DNA from: an uncultured Clostridia bacterium
GTDB taxonomy: Bacteria > Bacillota > Clostridia > Oscillospirales > Acutalibacteraceae
Assembly: GCA_945983355.1 (NCBI GenBank)
Contig: CAMFSU010000010.1
Span: 1 to 64,000 of the forward strand
Length of the DNA: 64,000 bases
Direction of reading: 5' to 3'
This document shows positions 29,318 through 39,520 of the stretch, one piece after another. The notes beneath the pieces were generated by a model. That model made no database searches, was not told the DNA's origin, and saw only the letters and a program-made list of their open reading frames with translations. Both the position numbers and the translations under genes were made by a program. How positions within the stretch are numbered: the stretch's first letter is position 1; every line of letters begins with the position of its first letter.

Positions 29318-30967
29318 TTATTTCATAAATTTAGCCTTTGGCTCATCAAACACGGGGTTACCGTGGGTATAACGAGGAAGAAGCTTAGGAGAAACCTTAT
29401 CGGTCTTGATGCCTGCATCAGCCATTTCCTTCTTAAAGCTTTCAACATGGTCAAGGTTAAGCTTATCGCTAACGGTTGTGTTTTTAGCAACTGCAGCAGC
29501 GTTTATACCCGCGTTGCGACCAAATACGATAATGTCAAGCAAAGAGTTACCCATAAGACGATTTTCACCGTGAATACCACCAACGGCTTCACCCGCAACA
29601 AAAAGGTTTTCAACCTCAGACATACCATTGTCAGAAATCTTGATACCGCCATTTTGATAATGAAGTGTGGGATAAATAAGGATTGGTTGCTTACGCATAT
29701 CAATGCCATACTTTAAGTACATACGCATCATAGCGGGGATTCTCTTTTCAATAGTACCCTCGCCGTGAATCATATCAATCATAGGTGAGTCAAGCCAAAC
29801 ACCCTGACCGCCATTAAAGGTGTCAATACCCTTACCCTTGCGGCATTCTCTGATAACGGTTGAAGCGCAAACATCACGGGTTTCAAGCGGATACATAAAT
29901 GCTTCGCCGTCACAGTTTATAAGCTGAGCACCGATAGAGCGAACCTTTTCGGTAACCAATGCACCAAAGATTTGTGAAGGATAAGCAGCACCTGTTGGGT
30001 GATACTGTAAGGTATAAGCATAAAGCAAGGGTGCGCCTGCGCGGTAAGCCAAAACAAGACCGTCAGCAGTAGCGCCGTAGTGGTTAGAGGTTGGGAAGCC
30101 CTGATAGTGCATACGACCTGCGCCGCCTGTTGCTATAATAACAGTTTTAGCACGTGCAATAAGAATTTCCTTGGTTTCCATATTCATTAAAACAGCGCCT
30201 GCTGCCTTGCCGTTTTCATCCTTAATGATTTCAATAGCAGAGGTGAAATCAACAACGGGGATTTGGCGGTTTTGAACCTCATCACGCAAAACACGCATAA
30301 TTTCAGCGCCTGAATAGTCCTTACAAGCGTGCATACGCTTGCGGGATGTACCACCACCGTGAGTGGTAACCATTGTACCATCGGCTTCTTTATCGAACAT
30401 AACGCCCAAATCATTAAGCCATTTAATGCAAATTGGGGCATCATTAACAAGCTTATAAACCAATTCGGGCACATTTTTAAAGTGACCGCCACCCATAACA
30501 TCAAGATAATGCTGTGCGGGGCTATCGTTGGGCTTGTCAGCAGCTTGAATACCGCCTTCAGCCATCATTGTGTTGGCATCACCATGGCGAAGCTTTGTAA
30601 CTATCATAACATTAGCACCGTTTTCGTTAGCCATAATAGCAGCCGCAGAACCGGCACCGCCGCCACCGATAACAAGCACATCTACATCATAATCAATCTT
30701 AGTAAGGTCGATATCAGCAGGGTTAATTCTTGGGTTTGCCTGTAAGGTTTCAGCCAATTCAATCGGCACCTTTTCACCCTTATTAGGACCGATTTTAAGT
30801 TCAGCAAACTGCGATTTTATGTGGTCAGGATGGTTTTCAAGTAAAACCTGTTCTTTTTCTTCGGCAGTCATTCGTCTGGGATGATTACCTGCAAGAACCG
30901 CTTTAAGACGTTCTTCACGGGTAGCTTCTACCCTTTTAATTGATTCTAATTGTTCTTTAGTATACAT
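29318..30967 (-). CDS. Fumarate reductase/succinate dehydrogenase-type flavoprotein (soluble TfrA/FrdA-like)
   Basis: VDVLVIGGGGAGSAAAIMANENGANV, HGGGTSRKRMHA, LQYHPTGA, AGEAVGGIHGENRLMGNSLLDIIVFGRNAG. Confidence 0.92.
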   Translation of the reverse strand: MYTKEQLESIKRVEATREERLKAVLAGNHPRRMTAEEKEQVLLENHPDHIKSQFAELKIGPNKGEKVPIELAETLQANPRINPADIDLTKIDYDVDVLVIGGGGAGSAAAIMANENGANVMIVTKLRHGDANTMMAEGGIQAADKPNDSPAQHYLDVMGGGHFKNVPELVYKLVNDAPICIKWLNDLGVMFDKEADGTMVTTHGGGTSRKRMHACKDYSGAEIMRVLRDEVQNRQIPVVDFTSAIEIIKDENGKAAGAVLMNMETKEILIARAKTVIIATGGAGRMHYQGFPTSNHYGATADGLVLAYRAGAPLLYAYTLQYHPTGAAYPSQIFGALVTEKVRSIGAQLINCDGEAFMYPLETRDVCASTVIRECRKGKGIDTFNGGQGVWLDSPMIDMIHGEGTIEKRIPAMMRMYLKYGIDMRKQPILIYPTLHYQNGGIKISDNGMSEVENLFVAGEAVGGIHGENRLMGNSLLDIIVFGRNAGINAAAVAKNTTVSDKLNLDHVESFKKEMADAGIKTDKVSPKLLPRYTHGNPVFDEPKAKFMK

Positions 30968-30981
30968 ATTATCGCACCTCC

Positions 30982-31656
30982 TTATTTCTCGAAATCACGG
31001 TTGTTATACATTTCTTTAAGCTCTTCGGCAGTTTTCTTCATTATATCCTGAAGGTCTGCTTCACAACCGCCGTTTTCAATTTCGGCAACGCGCTCTAAAA
31101 GGTGCTGAGTTTCAGGTGCAAGATACTTACCATTTAAGCGTCTTGCCAAAAGACCAACCTGAGGATGAGTTATACCTGCAGGACAACGGGAAGAACAAAC
31201 ACCGCACATTACACAGTCAAAGGACTCTTCGGCGCATTTTTCAAAATCACCGCGTTGTGCATAAGCAATGTACTGCATAACATTAAGCTCTTGAGTACAA
31301 GCTTTGGTGCAAGCATTACAACCGATACAAGCATAAACCTCGGGGTAAAGCTGCATCATAATTTGTTCAGAAGGTTTAACCTTTTCAATATCATATGGTT
31401 GTTTAACAAGTGGGAAGAAAGGAAGAGTAGCAATATACATATTGTCCTCTACCTTAGTCTGACAAGCAAGGCAGGTTTTAAGCTCCTGCTGACCTTTAAT
31501 ACGATAAATTGTTGCACAAGCACCGCAAAAACCGCAACGGCAGCCAACACCACGAACAAGCTGATAACCGGCATATTCCATGGCATTCATAATAGTAAGG
31601 CTTGAAGGAACCTCATATTTTTTACCATAAAGGTAAATATTTACCATATTTTCCAT
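30982..31656 (-). CDS. Fumarate reductase iron-sulfur subunit ([2Fe-2S] + two [4Fe-4S])
   Basis: CRCGFCGAC...CLAC; CIGCNACTKAC; CVMCGVCSSRCP; start placed at MENMVNIYLYG. Confidence 0.88.
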   Translation of the reverse strand: MENMVNIYLYGKKYEVPSSLTIMNAMEYAGYQLVRGVGCRCGFCGACATIYRIKGQQELKTCLACQTKVEDNMYIATLPFFPLVKQPYDIEKVKPSEQIMMQLYPEVYACIGCNACTKACTQELNVMQYIAYAQRGDFEKCAEESFDCVMCGVCSSRCPAGITHPQVGLLARRLNGKYLAPETQHLLERVAEIENGGCEADLQDIMKKTAEELKEMYNNRDFEK

Positions 31657-31669
31657 TATATTTTCTCCT

Positions 31670-32518
31670 TTAATACTCACTTGGAAGTTCTTCCAATTCA
31701 TCACAGCGGAAAACCGGACCGTCTTTGCAAACATATTTTGCGCCAACATTACATCTGCCGCATTTACCAACACCGCACTTCATACGAAGCTCAAGTGTGG
31801 TGTAAACATTGGTTTTATCAAAACCAATTTCACAAAGACCGTCAAGTGTAAACTTTATCATAATGGGTGGGCCGCACAAAACGGCCACCTTGTTGGTGTC
31901 AAAGCCAAGCTCCTTAACATAGGTAGGAACAAAACCAACATGACCGTCCCAACCCTCTTGCGGGTTGTCAATGGTTAAATGAACATTAACACCGTCATCG
32001 GTTGCCCATTCTTCAATAATTTCTTTGTAATCAAGCAAATCATCCTTACTGCGTGAGCCGTAAACGATATCAATTTTGCCGTAACGGTCACGGTAGTGAC
32101 GACAGTAGTTGATTACCGAGCGAAGAGGTGCTAAACCAACACCGCCCGCGATAAATAAAAGGTCTTTTCCCGCAAATACATCATCTACGGGGAACGGTTT
32201 TCCATAAGGTCCGCGAATAGTAATTTGCTGACCTGGTTCTGCTTGGTGCAACCAATCAGTCACGCAACCACATTTTTTAATGGAAAATTCCATAAATTCT
32301 TCGTTTGTAGGGGAAGAAGTAATAGAAAACATTGCTTCGCCCACACCTGGAACTGAAAGCATAGCGCATTGACCGGGCTTGTGGTCAAACGCCTTTTTAC
32401 CGTCAGGTGTTACCACACGGAAGGTTTTAATGTCAGGTGTATCGATACGAACATCTGTAATGACACCAATTTTAGGAATTAAAGTATCGTTAATATTATT
32501 CACCTTTTTTCCCTCCAA
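31670..32518 (-). CDS. FAD/NAD-binding oxidoreductase (FloxA / AsrB / HydG-like)
   Basis: GPYGKPFPVDDVFAGKDLLFIAGGVGLAPLRSVI, ELRMKCGVGKCGRCNVGAKYVCKDGPVF. Confidence 0.88.
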   Translation of the reverse strand: MEGKKVNNINDTLIPKIGVITDVRIDTPDIKTFRVVTPDGKKAFDHKPGQCAMLSVPGVGEAMFSITSSPTNEEFMEFSIKKCGCVTDWLHQAEPGQQITIRGPYGKPFPVDDVFAGKDLLFIAGGVGLAPLRSVINYCRHYRDRYGKIDIVYGSRSKDDLLDYKEIIEEWATDDGVNVHLTIDNPQEGWDGHVGFVPTYVKELGFDTNKVAVLCGPPIMIKFTLDGLCEIGFDKTNVYTTLELRMKCGVGKCGRCNVGAKYVCKDGPVFRCDELEELPSEY

Positions 32519-33524
32519 TCTTTTTCATTACTTTTACGATATTCATTGATATCGGACATTTTACAAGACAGCGACCGCAACCCACACAGCTGAACAATCC
32601 GTCGTTATTTTCAGGATAATACACAAGCTTGTGCATAAATCTTTGACGGAAGCGCTCCTTTTGGGTTAAACGGTTGTTGCCGTGCGCCATTTTTGTAAAG
32701 TCGGAATACATACAAGAATCCCAACATCTGAAACGAATAACACCGTTGCCTGTATTAAAATCTTTAATATCATAGCACTGACAGGTTGGGCAGACAAAGG
32801 TACAAGTACCACAGCCAAGACAAGCTTCAGATAATTCATCCCATTCGGGCGCATTAAATAGCTCGCCTGTTTTACCTCCACCGAAAGCATCAGTTTTAAG
32901 GTCTTTAAGCGGAAGCTTTTGCATAATAGCATCAATTTTTGCTTTTTGGTCAACTACTGCAGTGTCATCACATTCTTCAGTTAAAGCAGATAGTTTTTCT
33001 AAAAGCTCCTTACCCTTTTGGGTGTTTGACTCGAAGAAAATGTCAGTTTCAGTCTTCCAAGCTGAAATATCACCTGTGGGTTCGGCAGGGTTAATGCCGA
33101 ATGTTTTACAAAAACAGGTTTCAGACGGCTTACTGCACGCCAAAGAAATGATAACACCGTGGCTGCGTCTTAAAGCATAAAAACTGTCAACCGGCTCGCT
33201 TAAAAATACGCGGTCAAGGATATCAAAGCTTTTAACATCACAAGCTCTTACACCGAAGATTACAAAATCATCAAGTGCTTTTCTTGTATCTATAACCTCA
33301 ATATTTTTGCCTTCAGTCTTAAATGCCATTAAATCCTCAGTTTGGGGGAAGAAGAAATCCTTAGGGCTTCTAACAGTATTCAGAGCATTGCTCCAAACAC
33401 TACCCTCTTCCCACTTTTTATAAGCGGCACTACCGTCGGTTTGGTCTTGCGGAAGATAAAGCTCGGCATTTTTAGCGATTTCTTTAAACAAAAGGTTAAT
33501 TTTTTCAAGAGAACATTTACGCAT
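32496..33524 (-). CDS. 4Fe-4S dicluster protein (FloxB / AsrA-like)
   Basis: CLGCGTCTFVCPTCQC, FSCVGCGRCLVKCP; start placed at MRKCSLEKI. Confidence 0.85.
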   Translation of the reverse strand: MRKCSLEKINLLFKEIAKNAELYLPQDQTDGSAAYKKWEEGSVWSNALNTVRSPKDFFFPQTEDLMAFKTEGKNIEVIDTRKALDDFVIFGVRACDVKSFDILDRVFLSEPVDSFYALRRSHGVIISLACSKPSETCFCKTFGINPAEPTGDISAWKTETDIFFESNTQKGKELLEKLSALTEECDDTAVVDQKAKIDAIMQKLPLKDLKTDAFGGGKTGELFNAPEWDELSEACLGCGTCTFVCPTCQCYDIKDFNTGNGVIRFRCWDSCMYSDFTKMAHGNNRLTQKERFRQRFMHKLVYYPENNDGLFSCVGCGRCLVKCPISMNIVKVMKKIGGKKGE

Positions 33525-34515
33525 TGTTTTCCCTCCTGTCAAAAACCTCACCCGGCTCTAAATCCTCGGTGGTATAGTCCACAAGAGGTGCACGACTGCC
33601 AACCTCGGCACCTGCTTGATATTCACCATAAAAATCGTTCATATCCTTAATGAACTTGCGGTTAAGAAGGTGTAAGGGAATATTTTGTGGGCATACTCGC
33701 GAGCATTCGCCGCAGTCAGTACAACGGCCTGCAACATGGTATGCACGAATAATGTGGAATAATTTTTCTTCAAACTCGTTTGCGGGTGATTTATTTTCAA
33801 CACCTGAATTAGGGTTGTCGAAAACACACTTTTCGCAGGTGCAAGCAGGACAAGCGTCCCTACAAGCATTGCAACGAATACAACGTGAAAGTTCGTTCTG
33901 CCAAAAAGCAAATCTTTCATCAGCTGTCATTGCTTCAAGGCGGGCAACCTCGTCAAAGCGGTTTGACTCAATAACTTCGCCCTCTTCACCCATAAGCTCA
34001 TCGTAAGCCACATGTTTTTTGCTCTTGCAGTTAATGCAGCGTTCAGCCAAAACATCATTTGCGGCAATAACAACGGGCTCATCAGCATAAAGGGTGGTAA
34101 CAGTTAATTTATCACCGTTCGAACCGATTGCAGCAATACCGTCGCCGCTGATTGCCTTAACCTTTGCAATATCAGCCATACCCTCGCAAGGAATACCAAC
34201 AGCATAAACCTTTTCACGGTCGAAGCGATGCTCGGTTAAAAGCTGGTTAAAGCTGTAAGTGTCACAGGGCTTTAAGAAAACAAGAATTTTACCTTCAATT
34301 TTATCAGTTTTCTTAACAAGATATTTTGAAAAGTTTGCACCGCAGAAATCGTTAAAAACAAAGCCGTTTCTAAGCTCTTCTACCGTGCTGAAAACAGTGG
34401 GGGTTACATCATAGTCAAATTCACCTATGCCCCAACCTAAAACAGCACTGACAGTACCGTTTTCGAGGAGTTCTGATGCTTTTTGTATAAGCTGTTCACG
34501 GGTTATTTTTTGCAT
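33517..34515 (-). CDS. 4Fe-4S dicluster protein (FloxC-like)
   Basis: CIRCNACRDACPACTCEKC, CTDCGECSRVCP. Confidence 0.83.
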   Translation of the reverse strand: MQKITREQLIQKASELLENGTVSAVLGWGIGEFDYDVTPTVFSTVEELRNGFVFNDFCGANFSKYLVKKTDKIEGKILVFLKPCDTYSFNQLLTEHRFDREKVYAVGIPCEGMADIAKVKAISGDGIAAIGSNGDKLTVTTLYADEPVVIAANDVLAERCINCKSKKHVAYDELMGEEGEVIESNRFDEVARLEAMTADERFAFWQNELSRCIRCNACRDACPACTCEKCVFDNPNSGVENKSPANEFEEKLFHIIRAYHVAGRCTDCGECSRVCPQNIPLHLLNRKFIKDMNDFYGEYQAGAEVGSRAPLVDYTTEDLEPGEVFDRRENNA

Positions 34516-34937
34516 CTTAAATCCTCCAATCTCTTGTTTTCACCAAGTGCAGTTACAGTAGCAACAAAGTCGTTCATTGTTGCAGCAAATTTTGCGCCTT
34601 CAGCAGCAGATACCCATTCAACACGGGTGCGTTCCTTTTCAATGCCCAAAAAGTCAAGCATTGAGAAAAGGGCAGCCATACGGCGACGGGTAAAGTAGTT
34701 ACCCGAGGTATAGTGACAGTCGCCGGGGTGGCAACCGCAAATAATTACACCATCCGCACCACGTTGGAATGCGCGTAAAATAAACATTGGGTTTACACGG
34801 CAAGAACAAGGCACACGGATAATTTTAACATCAGCAGGATATGCCAAACGGTTGTTACCCGCAAGGTCAGCACCCGCATAAGAACACCAGTTGCAGCAAA
34901 ATGCAACAATTAAGGGCTTATATTCATTTACTTGCAT
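34503..34937 (-). CDS. Hydrogenase iron-sulfur subunit (MvhD/FlpD/FloxD family)
   Basis: PLIVAFCCNWCSYAGADLAG, ICGCHPGDCHYTSGN. Confidence 0.92.
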   Translation of the reverse strand: MQVNEYKPLIVAFCCNWCSYAGADLAGNNRLAYPADVKIIRVPCSCRVNPMFILRAFQRGADGVIICGCHPGDCHYTSGNYFTRRRMAALFSMLDFLGIEKERTRVEWVSAAEGAKFAATMNDFVATVTALGENKRLEDLRCKK

Positions 34938-36922
34938 ATTGCGTCAACCTCCGCCATAATTTGTAGATTTGCAAAGCCCTTAAGGTCCATAGCGCCCGAA
35001 GGACAAGCAACGGTACAAGCGCCACAACCCTGACAAACTGCGGGGTTAACCGACGCTACTCTTCTAATCTTAGTGGTTCTGTCAGGCATACGGAATTCCT
35101 TATCCTCGTAAGTGATAGCACCATAAGGACAAACATTTGCACAAGACGAGCAACCGTTACACATAAGCTCATTTGAATTTGCAACACAGGGGTTACCTGT
35201 AAGTTTGTCTTTTGCAAGAAGACCGATAACCTTTGAAGCCGCAGCACCTGCCTGTGAAACGGTTTCAGGAATATCCTTAGGTCCTTGACAAGCACCTGAA
35301 AGGAATACGCCCGCAGTTGGGCTTTCAACAGGGCGAAGCTTTGGGTGTGCTTCGGTAAAGAAGTCGTTTGTGTCCATACTTGCTGTTAGCATTGTAGCAA
35401 GTGGACGGGCTGATTTGTCGGGCTCGATAGCGGCCGCCAAAACAACCAAATCAGCATCAATATGTAATTGCTTATTTGCAATAAGGTCAGATGCCTGAAC
35501 CTTAAGCTTATCGCCCTCAGGCACAACCTTACCAACCATACCCTTAATATACTTAACGCCATATTCTTCTACCGCACGTCGATAGAATTCGTCAAAGTTT
35601 TTACCTGGGGTACGAACATCTATATAGAATACATAAACCTCGGTATCGGGATATTTATCACGGGTAAGCATTGCGTGCTTTGCGGTATACATACAGCAAA
35701 TCTTCGAGCAATACTCTTTACCCTTTTCAGCGCAGGACTCGCACCTTGAGCCAACACACTGAACAAACACTATAGTATGGGGATGCTTTCCGTCAGATGG
35801 GCGCAAAAGCTTGCCCGCAGAAGGACCTGCGGCATTTGTCAAACGCTCAAATTCAAGGGATGTAATAACATCCTTTGACTGATTGTAAGCGAACTCGTCA
35901 AATTTATCCATACTAATTGGATTAAAGCCAGTTGCAACAACAATAGCGCCGTATTTTTCGTTAATATATTCATCCTTTTGTGTATAGTCAATAGCACCTG
36001 CGGCACATACCTTTGAACAAACACCGCACTTGCCGTTTTTAAGCATATTACAAGCATTTGGGTCAATGGTTGCAACCTTTGGAACTGCCTGTGCAAAAGG
36101 AATATAAATTGCGGGGCGGTTGTCCATACCCAAGTTAAACTCGTTGGGGATGCGCTTCATTGGGCACTTTTCAACACAAGCGCCGCAACCGGTACAAATA
36201 TCTTCCTTAACATATCTTGCATTTTTCTTAATAGTAACCTCAAAATTACCAACAAAGCCACTTACTTCAGTAACCTCGCTGTAAGAGAAAATACGAATTT
36301 TTTCATTTTGTGCAACATCCACCATTTTAGGTGTCAAAATACAAGCCGCACAGTCAAGTGTTGGGAAGGTTTTATCAAGCTGAGCCATTTTACCGCCGAT
36401 GGTGGGCTTCTTTTCAACGATATCTACGGGGAAACCTGCATCTGCAATGTCAAGGGCGGTTTGAATACCTGCAATACCGCCACCAATAACCAACGCACGC
36501 TTGGTAACGGGCGATTCACCGGGGATAAGAGGCGCGTTAAGGTTAACCTTAGCGATAGCCGCTTTACCCAAAATAATTGCCTTTTCGGTACCTGTAAGCA
36601 TATCCTTATGTACCCAAGAGCACTGCTCACGAATGTTTGCAATTTCAACCATATAAGGATTAAGTCCCGCTGCTGCCGCAGTTTTGCGGAAGGTTGCTTC
36701 GTGCATACGGGGTGAGCAAGAACATACCACAATACCTGTGAGATTGTGCTCTTTTACGGCCTGCTTAATCATATCCTGACCGGCCTGTGAACACATATAT
36801 TGATAATTGGTGGAAAAGACCACGCCGGGCTCACTTTTAAGTGCCTCGGACACTGCCTCAACATCTACTGTACCTGCAATGTTACTACCACACCAACATA
36901 CAAAAACGCCAACTCTTTGCAT
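34928..36922 (-). CDS. hdrA: Heterodisulfide reductase subunit A-like (HdrA) flavin/FeS protein
   Basis: GVFVCWCGSNIAGTVD, VIGGGIAGIQTALDIADAG, TLDCAACILTPKMVD, four ferredoxin-type Cys clusters. Confidence 0.95.
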   Translation of the reverse strand: MQRVGVFVCWCGSNIAGTVDVEAVSEALKSEPGVVFSTNYQYMCSQAGQDMIKQAVKEHNLTGIVVCSCSPRMHEATFRKTAAAAGLNPYMVEIANIREQCSWVHKDMLTGTEKAIILGKAAIAKVNLNAPLIPGESPVTKRALVIGGGIAGIQTALDIADAGFPVDIVEKKPTIGGKMAQLDKTFPTLDCAACILTPKMVDVAQNEKIRIFSYSEVTEVSGFVGNFEVTIKKNARYVKEDICTGCGACVEKCPMKRIPNEFNLGMDNRPAIYIPFAQAVPKVATIDPNACNMLKNGKCGVCSKVCAAGAIDYTQKDEYINEKYGAIVVATGFNPISMDKFDEFAYNQSKDVITSLEFERLTNAAGPSAGKLLRPSDGKHPHTIVFVQCVGSRCESCAEKGKEYCSKICCMYTAKHAMLTRDKYPDTEVYVFYIDVRTPGKNFDEFYRRAVEEYGVKYIKGMVGKVVPEGDKLKVQASDLIANKQLHIDADLVVLAAAIEPDKSARPLATMLTASMDTNDFFTEAHPKLRPVESPTAGVFLSGACQGPKDIPETVSQAGAAASKVIGLLAKDKLTGNPCVANSNELMCNGCSSCANVCPYGAITYEDKEFRMPDRTTKIRRVASVNPAVCQGCGACTVACPSGAMDLKGFANLQIMAEVDAICK

Positions 36923-36937
36923 TTGTCTTTTCCTCCT

Positions 36938-37327
36938 TTACTTTGTATATTTTCTGAAAGCACTGACAAGCAACTGTTGAGGTGTATCCTCTTCAATAAT
37001 TGCGGGAATGTCATCGGCTGTCATATGATTTGCGCCTTGTTTTCTTATAGCGGTTAAGCGAACGGCCTCAACCACCTTTGCGGGCTCTACACCGCGGGGG
37101 CAACGGTCGATACAAGCAAAGCAAGACAAACATTTATATAATGATTTAGAATTTAAAAGTGGTTCAATGTCACCACATTCCACCATATTTACAAATTGGT
37201 GGGGATGATATTCCATCTCATCGTATGCGGGACAAGTGGCTGAACACTTACCGCAACGCATACATTTACTGGGGTTAACACCGCTTATGCGGATAATTTC
37301 TTCTTGAAGATACTTGTTGTTATGCAT
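36938..37327 (-). CDS. hdrC: HdrC-like 4Fe-4S protein
   Basis: CMRCGKCSATCPA, CLSCFACIDRCPRGVEP. Confidence 0.9.
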   Translation of the reverse strand: MHNNKYLQEEIIRISGVNPSKCMRCGKCSATCPAYDEMEYHPHQFVNMVECGDIEPLLNSKSLYKCLSCFACIDRCPRGVEPAKVVEAVRLTAIRKQGANHMTADDIPAIIEEDTPQQLLVSAFRKYTK

Positions 37328-38114
37328 TTGTATCCTCCTTTACGCCAAGGGCTTCTGCCAAAAGCTCGGTGAAATAAACCACAGGTATATCTGCACCGTT
37401 TTTAACAAGATTATACTTACAAAGCGGGCAGGCGGTAATAATCATTTCGGCGCCCGCTGCCTTTGCGTTTTCTATAATAGCATTACTGTTTCTTTTGGCG
37501 GATTCGGGACTTTCAACCGAAATATAACCGCCGCAGCATTCGTTTCTTTTTGCGTAGACTACTGCATCAGCGCCAAGAGCACGGATGAAATCCTCCATAA
37601 TAGTGGGGTTTTCAGGGTCGTCCATACGCATTACACTGTTTGGACGCAACAAAAGACAACCGTAATATGCCGCAATTTTCTTGCCCTTTAAGGTATTTAC
37701 AACCTTTTCTTTAAGGGTGTCAAAGCCAACCAAATCACGAAGCATTTCAAGGTAATGGTAAACCTGTGTTTCGCCGTTATATGTACCGTCAGCCGCCATA
37801 TATCTATTAACCTTGTCAGCAAACTGAGAATTGGTTTGCATTGCATAATTAGTTTGTTTTATAACATTGTGACAAGCGGAGCAAACAGTTACTAATGGCT
37901 GTTCCTTCTCGCCTGCATACTTCAATGCGCGAACAGACGAAAGCTTTGTTGCAACCTCGTCATTTGCGGTTGTAAAAACACCGCCGCAGCATTGCCAGTT
38001 TTCAATTTCTTCCAAAGTAACACCCAAAGCTTCGGCCGATTTATATGCGTACATATCAAGGTCCTTAGCTTTATTCTTTAAGGTGCAACCGGGGAAATAA
38101 CTAACCTTCATCAA
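37320..38114 (-). CDS. hdrB: HdrB-like CCG-domain protein
   Basis: FPGCTLKNKAKDLD, WQCCGG, VTVCSACHN, ECCGGYIS, ITACPLCKYNL (two complete CCG motifs). Confidence 0.93.
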   Translation of the reverse strand: MMKVSYFPGCTLKNKAKDLDMYAYKSAEALGVTLEEIENWQCCGGVFTTANDEVATKLSSVRALKYAGEKEQPLVTVCSACHNVIKQTNYAMQTNSQFADKVNRYMAADGTYNGETQVYHYLEMLRDLVGFDTLKEKVVNTLKGKKIAAYYGCLLLRPNSVMRMDDPENPTIMEDFIRALGADAVVYAKRNECCGGYISVESPESAKRNSNAIIENAKAAGAEMIITACPLCKYNLVKNGADIPVVYFTELLAEALGVKEDTNA

Positions 38115-38126
38115 ATTACCTCCGAC

Positions 38127-39503
38127 TTATGCCATCTCTTCAGGATGGAAAACCTCATCAAATTTTTCAGCGGTCAAGAAGCCAAGCTCTACACAGGCCT
38201 CTTTAAGTGAAATATTATCTTTAAATGCCTTTTTAGCTGTTTTTGCCGCATTTTCATAACCGATATATGGGTTAAGCGCAGTAACAAGCATTAAAGAATT
38301 GTGCAAATTGTGGTGCATTTTTTCCTTATTTGCTTTAATACCAACAGCACAGTTTTTATTAAATGAAACAATTGCTTCAGCCAAAAGACGTGCCGACTGC
38401 AAGAAGTTGTAAATGCAAACGGGCATAAATACGTTAAGCTCAAAGTTGCCCTGTGAAGCTGCCATTGTAACAGCTACATCATTACCCATTACCTGAACAG
38501 CAACCATTGTTACAGCTTCGCATTGGGTGGGGTTAACCTTGCCTGGCATAATTGATGAGCCGGGCTCGTTTTCGGGGATAAAGATTTCACCAAGACCGTC
38601 ACGCGGGCCGGATGCCAACCAACGAACGTCATTTGCAATCTTCATCATATCGCAAGCAAGTGCCTTAATCGCACCGTGTGCAAACACAAGCTCATCCTTA
38701 GAGGTTAAAGCGTGGAACTTGTTACTTGCGGTAACAAACTGTTTACCTGTAATTTTTGTAACCTCTTCAGCAACGCCTGTGTCGAAGCCCTTAGGAGCAT
38801 TAAGACCGGTACCAACTGCAGTACCGCCAAGCGCTAATTCACGAAGCGGATCAACCGCGCGCTTAATAAGCTCAACATCCTTTTCAAGACTTGAACGCCA
38901 ACCGCTGATTTCTTGGCTAAACTTAATTGGGGTTGCATCTTGAAGGTGTGTTCTACCGCTTTTTACAATGCCTTCGTTTTCTTCTTCAAGGCGCTTAAAG
39001 GTAGCAATTAACTCTTCCACAGCGGGAATAAGCTTATCTTCCAAAATCAAAACAGCCGAAATGTGCATAGCTGTTGGGAAGGTGTCATTGGATGACTGGC
39101 TCATATTAGAGTCATCATTTGGGTGAAGCAAGGTTTTACCAAGAATTTGGTTGCCACGGTTAGCGATAACCTCATTAGAGTTCATATTCGACTGTGTGCC
39201 CGAGCCGGTTTGCCAAACAACAAGCGGAAAATGATCGTTAAGCTTTCCTGCCATAACCTCATCACAAGCTGCTATAATAGCACCGAGCTTTTCATCGGTC
39301 ATTTTTTCGGGGCGTAATTTGTTATTAGTAATAGCCGCAGCTTTTTTAAGCACACCAAAGGCGTGAATAATTTCTTTAGGCATTGTTTCAATACCAACAC
39401 CTATTTCAAAGTTTTCGTGACTTCTCTGAGTTTGTGCTGCCCAAAGACGGTCAGCCGGAACCTTCATCTCACCCATCGAGTCATGTTCAATACGATATTC
39501 CAT
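38127..39503 (-). CDS. fumC: Class II fumarate hydratase
   Basis: RIEHDSMGEMKVPADRLWAAQTQRS, SGRTHLQDATPIKFSQE, GSSIMPGKVNPTQCEA. Confidence 0.95.
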   Translation of the reverse strand: MEYRIEHDSMGEMKVPADRLWAAQTQRSHENFEIGVGIETMPKEIIHAFGVLKKAAAITNNKLRPEKMTDEKLGAIIAACDEVMAGKLNDHFPLVVWQTGSGTQSNMNSNEVIANRGNQILGKTLLHPNDDSNMSQSSNDTFPTAMHISAVLILEDKLIPAVEELIATFKRLEEENEGIVKSGRTHLQDATPIKFSQEISGWRSSLEKDVELIKRAVDPLRELALGGTAVGTGLNAPKGFDTGVAEEVTKITGKQFVTASNKFHALTSKDELVFAHGAIKALACDMMKIANDVRWLASGPRDGLGEIFIPENEPGSSIMPGKVNPTQCEAVTMVAVQVMGNDVAVTMAASQGNFELNVFMPVCIYNFLQSARLLAEAIVSFNKNCAVGIKANKEKMHHNLHNSLMLVTALNPYIGYENAAKTAKKAFKDNISLKEACVELGFLTAEKFDEVFHPEEMA

Positions 39504-39520
39504 TATGTAACAACCTTTCC